From positions 992,001 through 1,056,000 of the forward strand of contig NZ_CP132985.1 of NCBI RefSeq assembly GCF_003286595.3: DNA of 64,000 bases. Direction: 5' to 3'. Position 1 is the stretch's first letter. Each line of letters begins with the position of its first letter. Origin of the DNA: Aerococcus mictus. GTDB lineage: Bacteria > Bacillota > Bacilli > Lactobacillales > Aerococcaceae. The position numbers were made by a program, and so were the translations under genes. Positions 8,373-17,541 of the stretch are shown here, piece after piece. Below the pieces are notes generated by a model that had not been told where the DNA came from, did not search any database, and saw only the letters and a program-made list of their open reading frames with translations.

Positions 8373-8401
8373 AATATAGGAACATATGTTCCGTTTGTCA
8401 A
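8373..8401 (-). promoter_or_regulatory. SOS promoter with LexA box
   Basis: On the minus strand, TTGACA (8396-8401), a 17-nt spacer and TATATT (8373-8378) form a near-consensus promoter. The spacer contains GGAACATATGTTCC (8379-8392), a perfect palindrome matching the Gram-positive LexA/DinR core GAAC-N4-GTTC. LexA bound here would block polymerase directly. Confidence 0.85.
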
Positions 8402-8664
8402 CTGTTCCAACCAATGAGCAGAGACTGATTGATTGCTTGCCAAATATTGTCTAATCCTAATAATCTCGATTTAAAATGTGCTATACTATGAGGAAAACTA
8501 TCCAGCTGATAAAAAATGACTGATCTTCTAGCTTAGCAGATAAGTCTACCCCTAGCAATGCTGGCAATTTTGTTAATGAGTGAAGCAATGATTAAAGGCA
8601 AGTCAAAATCAATTGATTTTCGCTCTACTAATTTGATACTTAGGTGAATATTAAGGAGACAGTT
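8402..8664 (+). other. Intergenic region upstream of the esterase gene
   Basis: An extended -10 (TGC-TATACT near 8481) could start the esterase transcript, giving a leader of about 170 nt. I see no strong terminator hairpin and no recognised riboswitch in the leader. No gene is visible. Confidence 0.3.
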
Positions 8665-9405
8665 ATGAATTTTGAAAGCTATACCCACTATGGGCACAAT
8701 ATTGGAAGGAATATGTCAATTAATCGTTATGGACACGCTGGAAAGCCCTTTTTGGTCTTTCCCTCTTCAGGCGGCTCTCATAATGAATATGCTGATTTTG
8801 GGATGATTGAGGCCTGCCAAGCCTGGATTGACAATGGTAAGGTGCAATTCTTTACCTTATCCTCCTATGATGACCAGAGCTGGTTATCCAATAAATCTGG
8901 TCATGATATGGCCTTAGCCCAACAGGCTTATGATCGTTATTTTATTGAAGAAGCCCTGCCTTTAATTAAACATGTTTCGAATTGGATGGACCCCATGGGC
9001 GCAACCGGTTGCAGTATGGGAGCCTACCATGCCATTAATACTTTTTTAAACCACCCAGATGTAATTGATACTGTGATTGCTCTAAGTGGAGTGTATGATG
9101 TTCGTTATTTCATGAAAGGCTACCAGGACGATTTTGAAATTTACCATAACTCACCAGTCGATTTCCTTTGGGGGCAAAATGATCCTTGGTTTATTGATCA
9201 TTACCGCCAAGGCGATATCATTGTATGTACAGGACTCGGCCCCTGGGAAGAAGATGGCCTACCAAGCTTTTATAGCTTAAAAGAGGCCTTTGAATGTAAA
9301 CAAATCCCTGCTTGGTTTGATACTTGGGGAGAAGATGTGGCCCATGATTGGCCATGGTGGCGCAAACAAATGCCATATTTTCTGCAAGTTTTGTATCCCC
9401 TATGA
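8665..9405 (+). CDS. Esterase-family alpha/beta hydrolase
   Basis: The 246-residue protein belongs to the putative esterase (esterase D/antigen 85-like) group. The nucleophile elbow is GCSMGAYH with Ser117. The likely acid is in the LWGQNDPW segment, and the histidine is His227 in VAHDWPWWRKQ. No signal peptide is seen, so it acts in the cytosol on an unknown ester. The start is the ATG at 8665 after AAGGAGA; a GTG 21 nt upstream would place this ribosome site inside the gene. It is a single-gene unit. Confidence 0.8.
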   Translation: MNFESYTHYGHNIGRNMSINRYGHAGKPFLVFPSSGGSHNEYADFGMIEACQAWIDNGKVQFFTLSSYDDQSWLSNKSGHDMALAQQAYDRYFIEEALPLIKHVSNWMDPMGATGCSMGAYHAINTFLNHPDVIDTVIALSGVYDVRYFMKGYQDDFEIYHNSPVDFLWGQNDPWFIDHYRQGDIIVCTGLGPWEEDGLPSFYSLKEAFECKQIPAWFDTWGEDVAHDWPWWRKQMPYFLQVLYPL

Positions 9406-9583
9406 TAAAGACATTGACATAGTGGAGAAAAAATGGCATTGAGGGCGGACGTTAAATGCTATCAATAATTAGTGGATAACTAGTCTCTTATAGACAATGG
9501 TCTTTACTTATCGAAATTGTTTTTTTGTGCTAGTATAAGATAATTAAATACCCATTTTATATAAGGAGGAAATTGAGTAAATT

Positions 9584-10462
9584 ATGAAGGCTGCTTTTAT
9601 CATTGATAGTACGGCATCACTTCCCGATAATATTAAGAATTTAGCCAATGTCATGGAAGTGGAATTATCGGTACGTTTTCCTGATGGGGAGGTCTTTGGT
9701 GACACGACAGATACTGCGGAAAGCAAACGCTTTTACAACAAATTGGAGACCAGTGAGGAACTACCAACCTCTTCGCAACCTCAACCTGTAGAATTTTACC
9801 GAGTTTGTGACCAGCTAGTGGAAGAAGGATATGACACAGTTTTTGGTATTTTCCTTTCCTCTAAAATAAGCGGGACCTTACAGACTGCCCATATGATTTT
9901 AGAGGAGTATGCTGATCACTTTAACTCTTATATTATCGATTCTAAGGGAACTTCTATCCAAATGCTTCACATCTTAAAAGAGGGGATGGCGATGGTAGAA
10001 GAGGGACGGCAGCCTGAAGCCATAGCGGAAGAAATGCAATGGATTGCTGATAACTCCCGTGTCTATGTCATGTTAAAAGACTTGAAAAATATTGTTAAAG
10101 GCGGACGAGCAACTTCCTTTCAAGCAGCCTTGTCTACCATGCTAAGAGTATTTGTTATTTTATACTTCAATGAAGCAGGTGAAGTGGTTTTATTTGATAA
10201 GGTTAGAACCAAACGTAAGGTGATTAAGCGCTATATTGAACTCGTTCAAGAGGCAAAAGATCGCTATCCTGCAGGGCTAAAATTAGCTTTTGCTCATGGG
10301 AATGCCCCTGAGGAAGTCAAAGAATTTGAACAAGCAATTTTAGCTGAATTTCCTGATTTAGATTATATGACGACTTATTTGACCCCTGTCTTAGGGACCC
10401 ATGGAGGCCAAGGATGTATTGGCATGGGAACGCTAGCATGTCGTCGCCCACAAGGAGAATAA
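9584..10462 (+). CDS. DegV family (FakB-like) fatty acid-binding protein
   Basis: DegV/FakB proteins bind a fatty acid and present it to the kinase FakA for incorporation into phospholipid. The 292-residue protein has the family opening IIDSTASLPD, the fatty-acid head-group motif TSSQPQP (around residue 62), SSKISGT, and the C-terminal GTHGGQGCIGMG. An AAGGAGG site precedes the start. No fakA is nearby. Which fatty acid it prefers cannot be told from this. Confidence 0.88.
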   Translation: MKAAFIIDSTASLPDNIKNLANVMEVELSVRFPDGEVFGDTTDTAESKRFYNKLETSEELPTSSQPQPVEFYRVCDQLVEEGYDTVFGIFLSSKISGTLQTAHMILEEYADHFNSYIIDSKGTSIQMLHILKEGMAMVEEGRQPEAIAEEMQWIADNSRVYVMLKDLKNIVKGGRATSFQAALSTMLRVFVILYFNEAGEVVLFDKVRTKRKVIKRYIELVQEAKDRYPAGLKLAFAHGNAPEEVKEFEQAILAEFPDLDYMTTYLTPVLGTHGGQGCIGMGTLACRRPQGE

Positions 10463-10469
10463 GAAACAG

Positions 10470-10501
10470 AGAGCCCGAGTCTATACTCGCGGCTCTTTTT
10501 T
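10470..10501 (+). terminator. Intrinsic terminator after degV-like gene
   Basis: AGAGCC...GGCTCT with an inner GAGT/ACTC pairing and a CTAT loop, followed by six T. Confidence 0.88.
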
Positions 10502-10569
10502 ATATCATTGGATTATGGGATATTTGGTGTTAGTAAGATCTTTCTTTTGCCAAAAAAGATAAAAAGGCC

Positions 10570-10599
10570 TTGACAGAAGAGTGTCAATTAAGTTATGAT
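10570..10599 (+). promoter_or_regulatory. Promoter of tRNA-Leu
   Basis: Consensus TTGACA, an 18-nt spacer and TATGAT, 19 nt upstream of the tRNA 5' end. Confidence 0.75.
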
Positions 10600-10618
10600 A
10601 TATGGGTAGTCAAATTTA

Positions 10619-10703
10619 GCGGTCATGGCGGAATCGGCAGACGCGCTACCTTGAGGGGGTAGTGGGAGTAATTCCCGTGGAGGTTCAAGTCCTCTTGGCC
10701 GCA
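10619..10703 (+). tRNA. tRNA-Leu (anticodon GAG)
   Basis: An 85-nt class II tRNA. The acceptor stem is GCGGTCA/TGGCCGC with one G-T pair and discriminator A. The anticodon stem CTACC/GGTAG encloses the loop TTGAGGG, giving GAG, which reads CUC/CUU leucine codons. A variable arm and the GTTCAAG T-loop are present. The 3' CCA is not encoded. Confidence 0.95.
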
Positions 10704-10750
10704 TAGAATATTTTAGAAACATGCAAAAGGCTTATAGAAGTAAATGAATG

Positions 10751-10775
10751 AGCGGTTCTAAGGACCGCTTTTTTT
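10751..10775 (+). terminator. Intrinsic terminator after tRNA-Leu
   Basis: AGCGGT/ACCGCT stem followed by seven T. Confidence 0.85.
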
Positions 10776-11018
10776 ATTACTCTCTATTCCGCTTTATAAT
10801 CTATTTACCGTATTTAGCTTCCAAACACCTACTAGTAGTTTATATGTTAGATTACGCTCTTTTTAAATACTTGGAAAGAAAATATAAGAACTGAGTTAAA
10901 GAAATTAAGTTTGGCCTAGTAAAAGTGTTTGGATAGCAGCTTTACTTTGAAAATCTTAGTGAGATAGGGTAAGATTAAAGCATATATAAATGTAGCAAAT
11001 ATAGAAGGGATGGAAGCA

Positions 11019-11399
11019 ATGAAAGTTGATCATACTTGTGTGCGGGTGAAGGATTTAGAAGCCTCAATTGCTTTTTATCAAGAAGCTTTCGGATTTGAAG
11101 TGGTTGATAAAAAGGATTTTCCGGATAATGAATTTACCTTATGTTATATGGCCTTACCAGGCTCCAGCTGGCGTTTAGAATTAACCTATAACTATGACAG
11201 TGATGGCTATGATCTTGGGAATGGTTATGGACATATTGGCTTATTAGTTGATGACGTCAAAGCTATTCATGACCAACATGAAGAAAAAGGTTACGAATTG
11301 ACTGATATTTCTGGCTTACCTGGAATGGATCCTTTCTACTATTTTGTGACTGATCCTGATGGGTATAAAATTGAAGTGATTCAGGATGGAGTCTTATAG
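11019..11399 (+). CDS. VOC-family protein, glyoxalase I (lactoylglutathione lyase)-like
   Basis: The 126-residue protein has the four metal ligands of glyoxalase I: His5 (KVDHTCVRV), Glu54 (WRLELTYN), His72 (GYGHIGLLV) and Glu119 (YKIEVIQ). The length and two beta-alpha-beta-beta-beta repeats fit GloA, which detoxifies methylglyoxal adducts in the cytosol. The true thiol cofactor is uncertain, since many Firmicutes lack glutathione. I chose the ATG at 11019 because AAGGGATGG lies at the right distance, whereas the ATG 9 nt upstream has its only purine run directly against it. About 240 nt upstream hold nothing recognisable. Confidence 0.85.
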   Translation: MKVDHTCVRVKDLEASIAFYQEAFGFEVVDKKDFPDNEFTLCYMALPGSSWRLELTYNYDSDGYDLGNGYGHIGLLVDDVKAIHDQHEEKGYELTDISGLPGMDPFYYFVTDPDGYKIEVIQDGVL

Positions 11400-11434
11400 A
11401 CGATTTAAATAAATTCCTTGTTTAATAGGATACT

Positions 11435-11624
11435 CTATGATAGACTTATTTCATGCGATGAATCGACATCAACATGGCATAAGATAAGTCCATGTAGTGT
11501 TATAGAGAGTACACGGTTTATTGTTTAAACCACTACAGGAAGTAGGTACTTGGTTAATGAGTGATGTGAACACTGATTAACCCTTAGTCTAGGGAAGGCG
11601 AGGAGATTTCTCCTCGCCTTTTTT
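11435..11624 (+). ncRNA. Structured leader or small RNA upstream of glgB
   Basis: About 180 nt between gloA-like and glgB fold into successive hairpins. GACTTAT (11443) pairs with ATAAGTC (11484). GTAGTG (11494) pairs with CACTAC (11531) around GGTTTA/TAAACC. GGTTAATgAGTG (11552-11563) pairs with CACTgATTAACC (11571-11582). A strong terminator follows at 11596-11624. No open frame is present. It matches no riboswitch I know (no T-box, TPP, SAM or glmS motifs). It could be an attenuator for the glg operon or a separate small RNA. Confidence 0.45.
11596..11624 (+). terminator. Strong terminator just before glgB
   Basis: A perfect 10-bp stem AGGCGAGGAG/CTCCTCGCCT with an ATTT loop and a T run ends only 25 nt before the glgB start, with no gene directly in front of it. 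Either it ends the preceding structured RNA, or it is an attenuator that must be bypassed for glg expression. Confidence 0.88.
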
Positions 11625-11649
11625 GTATAGAAAGATAGGGGTGAGATAG

Positions 11650-13638
11650 ATGTCTAATCAAGAATTAAGTTTAAAAAATATTGAAGACAATATGTATTTC
11701 TTTAATAAAGGAAAACATTATCATGCTTATCGCTTCTTAGGAGCCCATAAAATGGCTTCATCTCCTCAAGACGGTTATCGCTTTACCACTTGGGCTCCCC
11801 AGGCCAAATCAGTGGCGATTGAAGGCGATTTTAACCAGTGGCAGCCGCAAGCGCTAGAACGAGTCGGAGAAACTGGTGCTTGGACAACAGTTATTAAGGA
11901 AGCTGCTGAGTGGGATTTATACAAATTTGTCATTGAAGGACGGAATGGATTGGTTAAAGAAAAACAAGACCCTTTTGCCTTTGCTAGTGAGGTCCCACCT
12001 AAAACTGCTTCAGTTATCCAAGATCCCACGAATTATAGCTGGAATGATGAAAAATGGCTCCAGACTAGGCGACAAAAAAATCTTTATCAGAGCCCGATTA
12101 ACATCTATGAAGTCCATCAGTCCTCTTGGCAACGTCATGCGGATGGTAGGGCTTATAGTTTCGATGATTTACGCAAGGAGTTAATTCCCTACGTTAAGAA
12201 AATGGGCTATACTCATATTGAATTTATGCCTCTTACCGAACATCCACTTGAAGCCTCATGGGGTTACCAAGTCAGTGGTTATTACTCCATTGCTGGCCGT
12301 TATGGGCATGACTTTGATCCGCTAAAACGTTTTGTGGATGCAGCTCATCAAGCAGGAATAGGAGTCATCATGGATTGGGTACCTGGTCATTTTGTGATTA
12401 ATGATGATGCCATGGCTAACTTTGATGGTGGGCCGACTTTTGAATATAGTGATCCCAGGCGAGCTAAGAACATTCGTTGGGGAACCCTGAATTTTGACTT
12501 AGGAAAAAATCAAGTCCAAAGTTTTCTCATATCCAATGCTATCTATTGGCTAGAAGAGTTTCATTTTGATGGCTTACGGGTGGACGCGGTTTCTAACATG
12601 CTTTATCTTGACTACGATGAAGGGGACTGGACACCTAATATTTATGGTAATAATGTCAATTTAGAAGGGGTCGATTTTATACGCCGCTTGAATAAAGAAA
12701 TTTTCCTGCGTGACCCCTCATATTTGATGATTGCTGAGGAAAGTACTGCTTGGCCAGGAGTCACTCAGTCGATTGACCAAGGTGGTCTCGGATTTAATTT
12801 TAAATGGAACATGGGTTGGATGAATGATACGCTCAAATTCTTCAAGCTTGATCCACTCTCGCGCTCCTATAATTACCGGTTAATTACCTTCACCTTCATG
12901 TATATGTTTGATGAAAACTTTATTCTGCCTTTTTCCCATGATGAGGTCGTTCATGGAAAAGAATCCTTACTAGGGAAGATGCCAGGGGATAACCGCTATC
13001 GTCAGTTTGCTAATTTACGGTTAATGGAAGGCTATCGGATGGTATATCCCGGCAAAAAGTTAGCCTTTATGGGCAATGAAATTGGTCAATTTTTAGAATG
13101 GCGTTTTTATGAAGGCTTAGAATGGGAGACCTTGTCCAGGGAATATAATTTGGAGTTTCAAGATTACATTTCCACATTAAATCAGTTATACTTAAGTGAG
13201 AAAGCGCTTCATCACTATGATTTATCAGCTAAAGGCATCATTTTTCTTGAGGCAGATAATCCTGATGAAACTATTGTGGCTTTCATCCGCAAAGGGGAAG
13301 AATTAAGCGATTGTGTCATCTGTATATTTAATTTTACCCCAGTTGAACGCCACAATTATCGACTGGGTGTGCCTTTGCCAGGCAGTTACCGAATATTATT
13401 AAATAGTGAAATGAAGGAATTTGGCGGTAACTGGATTTACCAGAAAGAGATCTTCCAGACCGAAGACAAAGCACACCAAAAACAAGACTATTCAATTGAA
13501 CTTGTTTTGCCGAGTCTATCGCTTTTACTACTAGTACCAGACACCATTGATGAAGAAGCTTTGGCCAAATCGCAAGCGAAAGCAGCCAAAGACAATAGTC
13601 AGCAAACAAGAAATCAATTAAGTGAATTCAATTCCTAG
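11650..13638 (+). CDS. glgB: 1,4-alpha-glucan branching enzyme
   Basis: Introduces alpha-1,6 branches into glycogen. The 662-residue protein has an N-terminal CBM48 module (about residues 20-110, FTTWAPQAKSVAIEGDFN) and a GH13 barrel with all four signature regions: DWVPGHF (Asp242), GLRVDAVSN with nucleophile Asp312, IAEEST with acid/base Glu363, and FSHDEVVHGK with Asp431. The C-terminal beta domain ends in a Gln/Lys-rich tail. GGGGTGAG lies 6 nt before the ATG. It is the first gene of glgB-C-D-A; a strong terminator immediately upstream implies regulated read-through or a hidden promoter. Confidence 0.96.
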   Translation: MSNQELSLKNIEDNMYFFNKGKHYHAYRFLGAHKMASSPQDGYRFTTWAPQAKSVAIEGDFNQWQPQALERVGETGAWTTVIKEAAEWDLYKFVIEGRNGLVKEKQDPFAFASEVPPKTASVIQDPTNYSWNDEKWLQTRRQKNLYQSPINIYEVHQSSWQRHADGRAYSFDDLRKELIPYVKKMGYTHIEFMPLTEHPLEASWGYQVSGYYSIAGRYGHDFDPLKRFVDAAHQAGIGVIMDWVPGHFVINDDAMANFDGGPTFEYSDPRRAKNIRWGTLNFDLGKNQVQSFLISNAIYWLEEFHFDGLRVDAVSNMLYLDYDEGDWTPNIYGNNVNLEGVDFIRRLNKEIFLRDPSYLMIAEESTAWPGVTQSIDQGGLGFNFKWNMGWMNDTLKFFKLDPLSRSYNYRLITFTFMYMFDENFILPFSHDEVVHGKESLLGKMPGDNRYRQFANLRLMEGYRMVYPGKKLAFMGNEIGQFLEWRFYEGLEWETLSREYNLEFQDYISTLNQLYLSEKALHHYDLSAKGIIFLEADNPDETIVAFIRKGEELSDCVICIFNFTPVERHNYRLGVPLPGSYRILLNSEMKEFGGNWIYQKEIFQTEDKAHQKQDYSIELVLPSLSLLLLVPDTIDEEALAKSQAKAAKDNSQQTRNQLSEFNS

Positions 13639-13712
13639 GCCGTATAGTGCTGTAGAAAGCTAGGAAATAATTTTTATTTCAGAGAGGAGGGACGAGAGTA
13701 ATCTCGTAATCT

Positions 13713-14852
13713 ATGAAAAGTGAAATGTTAGCTATGATTCTAGCTGGTGGTAAAGGGACTCGTTTAGGTAAACTCACTCAAGATATCGCTAAACCTGCTG
13801 TCCCTTTTGGGGGAAAATACCGTATCATTGATTTTCCCTTAAGTAATTGTGCGAATTCAGGTATTACGACAGTAGGAGTGATGACTCAGTATGAACCACT
13901 AGTTTTAAATGACCATATTGGGAATGGAGCGCCTTGGGGGCTGGATGTTAGTGATGGCGGGGCAGCCGTTTTACAACCTTACTCAAGTAGTGAAGGAGAA
14001 AAATGGTTTAAAGGAACAGCCAATGCGATTTATCAAAATGTTGCCTTCGTCGATTCACATCAACCTAAATATGTCCTTATCCTGTCTGGTGACCATATTT
14101 ATAAAATGAATTATGAAGCCATGCTTCAAGAGCACATAAAGAACGAAGCTGATTGTACGGTAGGAGTCATCCCCGTTCCAATGGAAGAAGCTTCCCGTTT
14201 TGGCATTATGAATACGGATGAGGCCGGCCGTATTGTTGAATTTGAAGAGAAACCGGCTGAGCCTAAGAGTAATTTAGCTTCCATGGGGATTTATATTTTT
14301 AATTGGGACTTATTACGCCAATATTTGGTAAATGACCCTGAGGAAATGGAAGACTTTGGCCATGATGTTATTCCTGCTTATCTTGAAAACCAAGAAAGAC
14401 TTTACGCCTATTCCTTCCATGGTTACTGGAAGGATGTTGGAACCATCGATAGTCTTTGGGAAGCTAATATGGAATTCTTAGAGCCTAACCATCCGCTGAA
14501 TATTCGTGAAGATACCTGGCCCATCTTTTCGAAAGTTGCGGTTGCCCCTCCACAATTCATGTCAGAAGAAAGCCATGTCGAAGATTCAATGATTTGTGAT
14601 GGAACGATTAATCGTGGAAGCATTATAAATTCAGTTATCTCGCAAAATGTCACAATTGGCAAGGGAAGTCTGATTGAAAATAGTGTGATTATGTCAGGAG
14701 CAAAAATTGGCCAGAATGCAGAAATTAAGTATGCGATTCTGGGTGAAAATGCTGAAGTGATGGATAATACACGCTTTGTTGGTGAAATACATGATATTCA
14801 GGTGGCTGGATATGAAGAAATAATAGGGGGTAGTGAGCATGGTTCAAAATAA
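13713..14852 (+). CDS. glgC: Glucose-1-phosphate adenylyltransferase, catalytic subunit
   Basis: Makes ADP-glucose, the glycogen precursor, from glucose-1-phosphate and ATP. The 379-residue protein has the nucleotidyltransferase motif [14 protein letters not shown], the sugar-nucleotide core [31 protein letters not shown], and a C-terminal left-handed beta-helix. An unusual point is the ribosome site: GGAGGG (13686-13691) is 21 nt before the ATG, too far alone, but a 5-bp hairpin CGAGA/TCTCG (13693-13706) fills the gap and would bring it to about 7 nt. An in-frame stop directly upstream (13707) fixes the start. It overlaps glgD by 14 nt. Confidence 0.96.
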   Translation: MKSEMLAMILAGGKGTRLGKLTQDIAKPAVPFGGKYRIIDFPLSNCANSGITTVGVMTQYEPLVLNDHIGNGAPWGLDVSDGGAAVLQPYSSSEGEKWFKGTANAIYQNVAFVDSHQPKYVLILSGDHIYKMNYEAMLQEHIKNEADCTVGVIPVPMEEASRFGIMNTDEAGRIVEFEEKPAEPKSNLASMGIYIFNWDLLRQYLVNDPEEMEDFGHDVIPAYLENQERLYAYSFHGYWKDVGTIDSLWEANMEFLEPNHPLNIREDTWPIFSKVAVAPPQFMSEESHVEDSMICDGTINRGSIINSVISQNVTIGKGSLIENSVIMSGAKIGQNAEIKYAILGENAEVMDNTRFVGEIHDIQVAGYEEIIGGSEHGSK

Positions 14853-15993
14853 AGTTTGCGCAATATTAAACTTAACTGAAAATGATAACGATCTTTACCC
14901 ATTGACTAAGCAACGCCCTATTGCCATGTTACCTTTTGCTTGCCGTTACCGCTTATTAGACTTTGCTCTATCTAGTATCACTTACGCTAATATGCGTTCG
15001 GCAGCCCTCTTTATCGGCCGGTCAGGTCGCTCTGTCTATGACCATATCCGTAGCGGCAAACCTTGGGACTTGGATACTTATCGGGGTGGCATATTTACTT
15101 TCTCACAAATGGAGCATAAACAAGCGCTTTATGAAGCAGCTAGTCGCCGTGGCGATTTTTATGATGACCATGAGACATTTATTAATCGCTCGCATGCGGA
15201 TTATGTTTATGTTGCCGGATCGCGTGTCTTAGCTAATGTGGTTATTAATGATTTAATTGAAGCCCTAGAAGATTCTGACGCTGATATTGCCCGCCTATAT
15301 ACCCGTGTTCCTCGCCAAATGATAGAATATCATCCCAATGAGCGGTTGGTTAGCTTGGATGAAGCAGGCTATATTAATGAATTACAAGTTGAGGGGGTTA
15401 CCCCAATTGAAAGTGATACCGTCCTATATGATATGAACATGTCCATCGTACCAACTAAAATCATGTTAGAAATTATCGAAAAGGCAGAAAGCCAAGACAT
15501 CAATCAAAACCTTGATGATATTTTGATCCAATTCCTTCCAGATTATAAGACGGTGGGCGTTGAACATCATGGCTATATTGCTAATATCGATTCGATCAAT
15601 GCTTACTACCAAGCAAGTATGGATATGTTAGAGGCAGAAGCTTATACCGAACTCTTTCAAAATAAACAGAGTATCTATACCAAGGGACACAATGGGGTTC
15701 CAACATTTTACGCTAAAGGAGCTGACGTTAAGCATTCCCAATTAGCTACGGGCTGTGAAATTTTTGGGACGGTATTCCATTCCCAACTATTTCGTAAGGT
15801 CGTGGTGGAGGCTGAAGCTGAAGTTAGTCACTCTATTATCCTGCAAGGCTGTAAAATTGGTAAAGGAGCTAAGGTTTCCTATGCCATTTTAGATAAGAAT
15901 GTGACCGTTGAACCAGGAGCAGTTATTGAAGGAAAACCTGACGATTTAATTGTTATTGGTAAGCATGAAGTTATCAAGAGATCTGACTTCTAA
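14839..15993 (+). CDS. glgD: ADP-glucose pyrophosphorylase regulatory subunit GlgD
   Basis: GlgD is a paralogue of GlgC that forms a heterotetramer with it in Firmicutes and raises activity. The 384-residue protein keeps the fold ([20 protein letters not shown], then a C-terminal beta-helix). The N-terminal GGxGTRL phosphate-binding loop is replaced by [16 protein letters not shown], so it is unlikely to be catalytic alone. The start is the ATG at 14839 after GGGGGT, inside glgC. An in-frame GTG 6 nt upstream is less well spaced. Confidence 0.93.
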   Translation: MVQNKVCAILNLTENDNDLYPLTKQRPIAMLPFACRYRLLDFALSSITYANMRSAALFIGRSGRSVYDHIRSGKPWDLDTYRGGIFTFSQMEHKQALYEAASRRGDFYDDHETFINRSHADYVYVAGSRVLANVVINDLIEALEDSDADIARLYTRVPRQMIEYHPNERLVSLDEAGYINELQVEGVTPIESDTVLYDMNMSIVPTKIMLEIIEKAESQDINQNLDDILIQFLPDYKTVGVEHHGYIANIDSINAYYQASMDMLEAEAYTELFQNKQSIYTKGHNGVPTFYAKGADVKHSQLATGCEIFGTVFHSQLFRKVVVEAEAEVSHSIILQGCKIGKGAKVSYAILDKNVTVEPGAVIEGKPDDLIVIGKHEVIKRSDF

Positions 15994-16036
15994 GCTTTTT
16001 TGTCAGGTGATTGGAAGACTTAGAAAAGAGGACATG

Positions 16037-17479
16037 ATGAAGGTTTTATTTGTTTCTGCAGAAGCAGCTCCTTTTTTTAAATCAGGGGGGCTGGGCGATG
16101 TTTCCTATGCCCTACCTAAGGAATTACAGCGCCAGGGGGTAGATATTCGTGTCGTCCTCCCTTACTACACGCTCATGCCAAAAAAATATAAAGAAGATGT
16201 CACCGATTTAATGCACTTTACTGTCGACATGGGTAAGAAGAGAGCCTATGTTGGTATTAAATATTTACAATTAGAAGGGCTAAGCTATTATTTTGTCGAT
16301 AATTTAGATTATTTTGATCGCGATTCCCTCTATGGTTATGGTGATGATGAAGAACGTTTTGCCTTTTTCTCCCTAGCAGTTATTGAAATGATGGAGAAAA
16401 TTGATTTCATTCCTAACGTCATTCATGTCAATGACTGGCAAAGCGCCATGATTCCAGCCCTCTTAGTTGATCGCTATCATTGGGTAGAAGCCTATAAGAA
16501 TATTCGCAAGGTATTAACCATTCATAACTTGCGCTTTCAAGGTTGGACGGACCGAGAAAATTTAAAAAATTATTTCAATACTACTGATAGCCTCTTCCAT
16601 GATAAGGGTGTGCGACAAAATAACCGGGTCAATTATCTAAAGGGAGGGATCAACTTTAGTGATATTATCACTACTGTGAGCCCTAGCTATGCTCGGGAGA
16701 TCCAAACGCCTGAATTTGGGGAAGCTTTAGATGGAACGCTTCGAGCTAATGCTTTTAAAATTCGCGGGATAATCAATGGCATTGATTATGATTTGAATAA
16801 TCCGCAAACAGACCCTGCCTTAGCCAAAAACTATAGCATGGATACAGTGCGTGATGGGAAGGCAGCCAATAAGGCCTTCTTACAGGAACGGGTGGGCTTA
16901 GCAGTTGATCCTGACCGGCCCCTTCTTGCCGTGGTGAGCCGTTTAACTGATCAAAAGGGCATGCAATTACTAGAAGCTAAGGCTGAAGAACTGTTGCATA
17001 CCACTTCAGCCCAATTCCTCATTTTAGGGACAGGTGACCAGCGCTTCGAGCATTCTTTCCGTTACTTTGAAGACCAATATAAGGGCCGCTTTTGTGCCTA
17101 TATTGCTTTTGATACTCAATTAGCTCAGCAAATTTACGCCGGGAGCGACCTCTTCCTGATGCCGAGTGCCTTTGAACCTTGTGGGCTTTCGCAAATGATT
17201 TCAATGCGTTATGGCACTTTACCCCTGGTTCATGAAACAGGGGGCTTGAAGGATACGGTTATTCCTTATAATCAGTTTACCGGAGAAGGCAATGGCTTTA
17301 GTTTTAAACGTTTTGATGCGGGGGATTTTTCCAACATGGTCCACTATGCACTCGGCGTTTATTACAACCAAGCAGAAGCCTGGCATTATCTGATTCAACA
17401 GGCCATGACTCGTGATTTCCGCTGGGAAAAACCAGCTAAGGATTATTTAACGATTTATCAGCAACTCCTTAATGAATAA
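16037..17479 (+). CDS. glgA: Glycogen synthase
   Basis: Transfers glucose from ADP-glucose to the growing glycogen chain (GT5 family). The 480-residue protein opens MKVLFVSAEAAPFFKSGGLGDV, with the ADP-glucose-binding KSGGLGDV at about residues 15-22. It has the second Rossmann domain landmarks VSRLTDQKGMQ and SAFEPCGLSQM...ETGGLKDTV. GAGG at 16028-16031 suits the ATG at 16037; another ATG lies 3 nt before. It is the last gene of the operon. No phosphorylase (glgP) or pullulanase follows, unlike many lactobacillar clusters, so breakdown enzymes must lie elsewhere. Confidence 0.96.
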   Translation: MKVLFVSAEAAPFFKSGGLGDVSYALPKELQRQGVDIRVVLPYYTLMPKKYKEDVTDLMHFTVDMGKKRAYVGIKYLQLEGLSYYFVDNLDYFDRDSLYGYGDDEERFAFFSLAVIEMMEKIDFIPNVIHVNDWQSAMIPALLVDRYHWVEAYKNIRKVLTIHNLRFQGWTDRENLKNYFNTTDSLFHDKGVRQNNRVNYLKGGINFSDIITTVSPSYAREIQTPEFGEALDGTLRANAFKIRGIINGIDYDLNNPQTDPALAKNYSMDTVRDGKAANKAFLQERVGLAVDPDRPLLAVVSRLTDQKGMQLLEAKAEELLHTTSAQFLILGTGDQRFEHSFRYFEDQYKGRFCAYIAFDTQLAQQIYAGSDLFLMPSAFEPCGLSQMISMRYGTLPLVHETGGLKDTVIPYNQFTGEGNGFSFKRFDAGDFSNMVHYALGVYYNQAEAWHYLIQQAMTRDFRWEKPAKDYLTIYQQLLNE

Positions 17480-17498
17480 TGAGAAAAGCATACAAAAC

Positions 17499-17540
17499 AA
17501 AAAGGCCAAATTCAAGATGATCACTCGAATTGGCCTTTTT
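17499..17540. terminator. Bidirectional terminator after glgA
   Basis: AAAAAGGCCAAATTC pairs with GAATTGGCCTTTTT (one bulge) around a 13-nt loop. The A-rich and T-rich flanks serve both glgA and the convergent gene. Confidence 0.88.
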
Positions 17541-17541
17541 A

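Noticed and set aside
11435-11624. T-box, tmRNA or RNase P RNA upstream of glgB
   Set aside because: It is too short and lacks the conserved blocks of each. There is no tRNA-like end and no T-box core.
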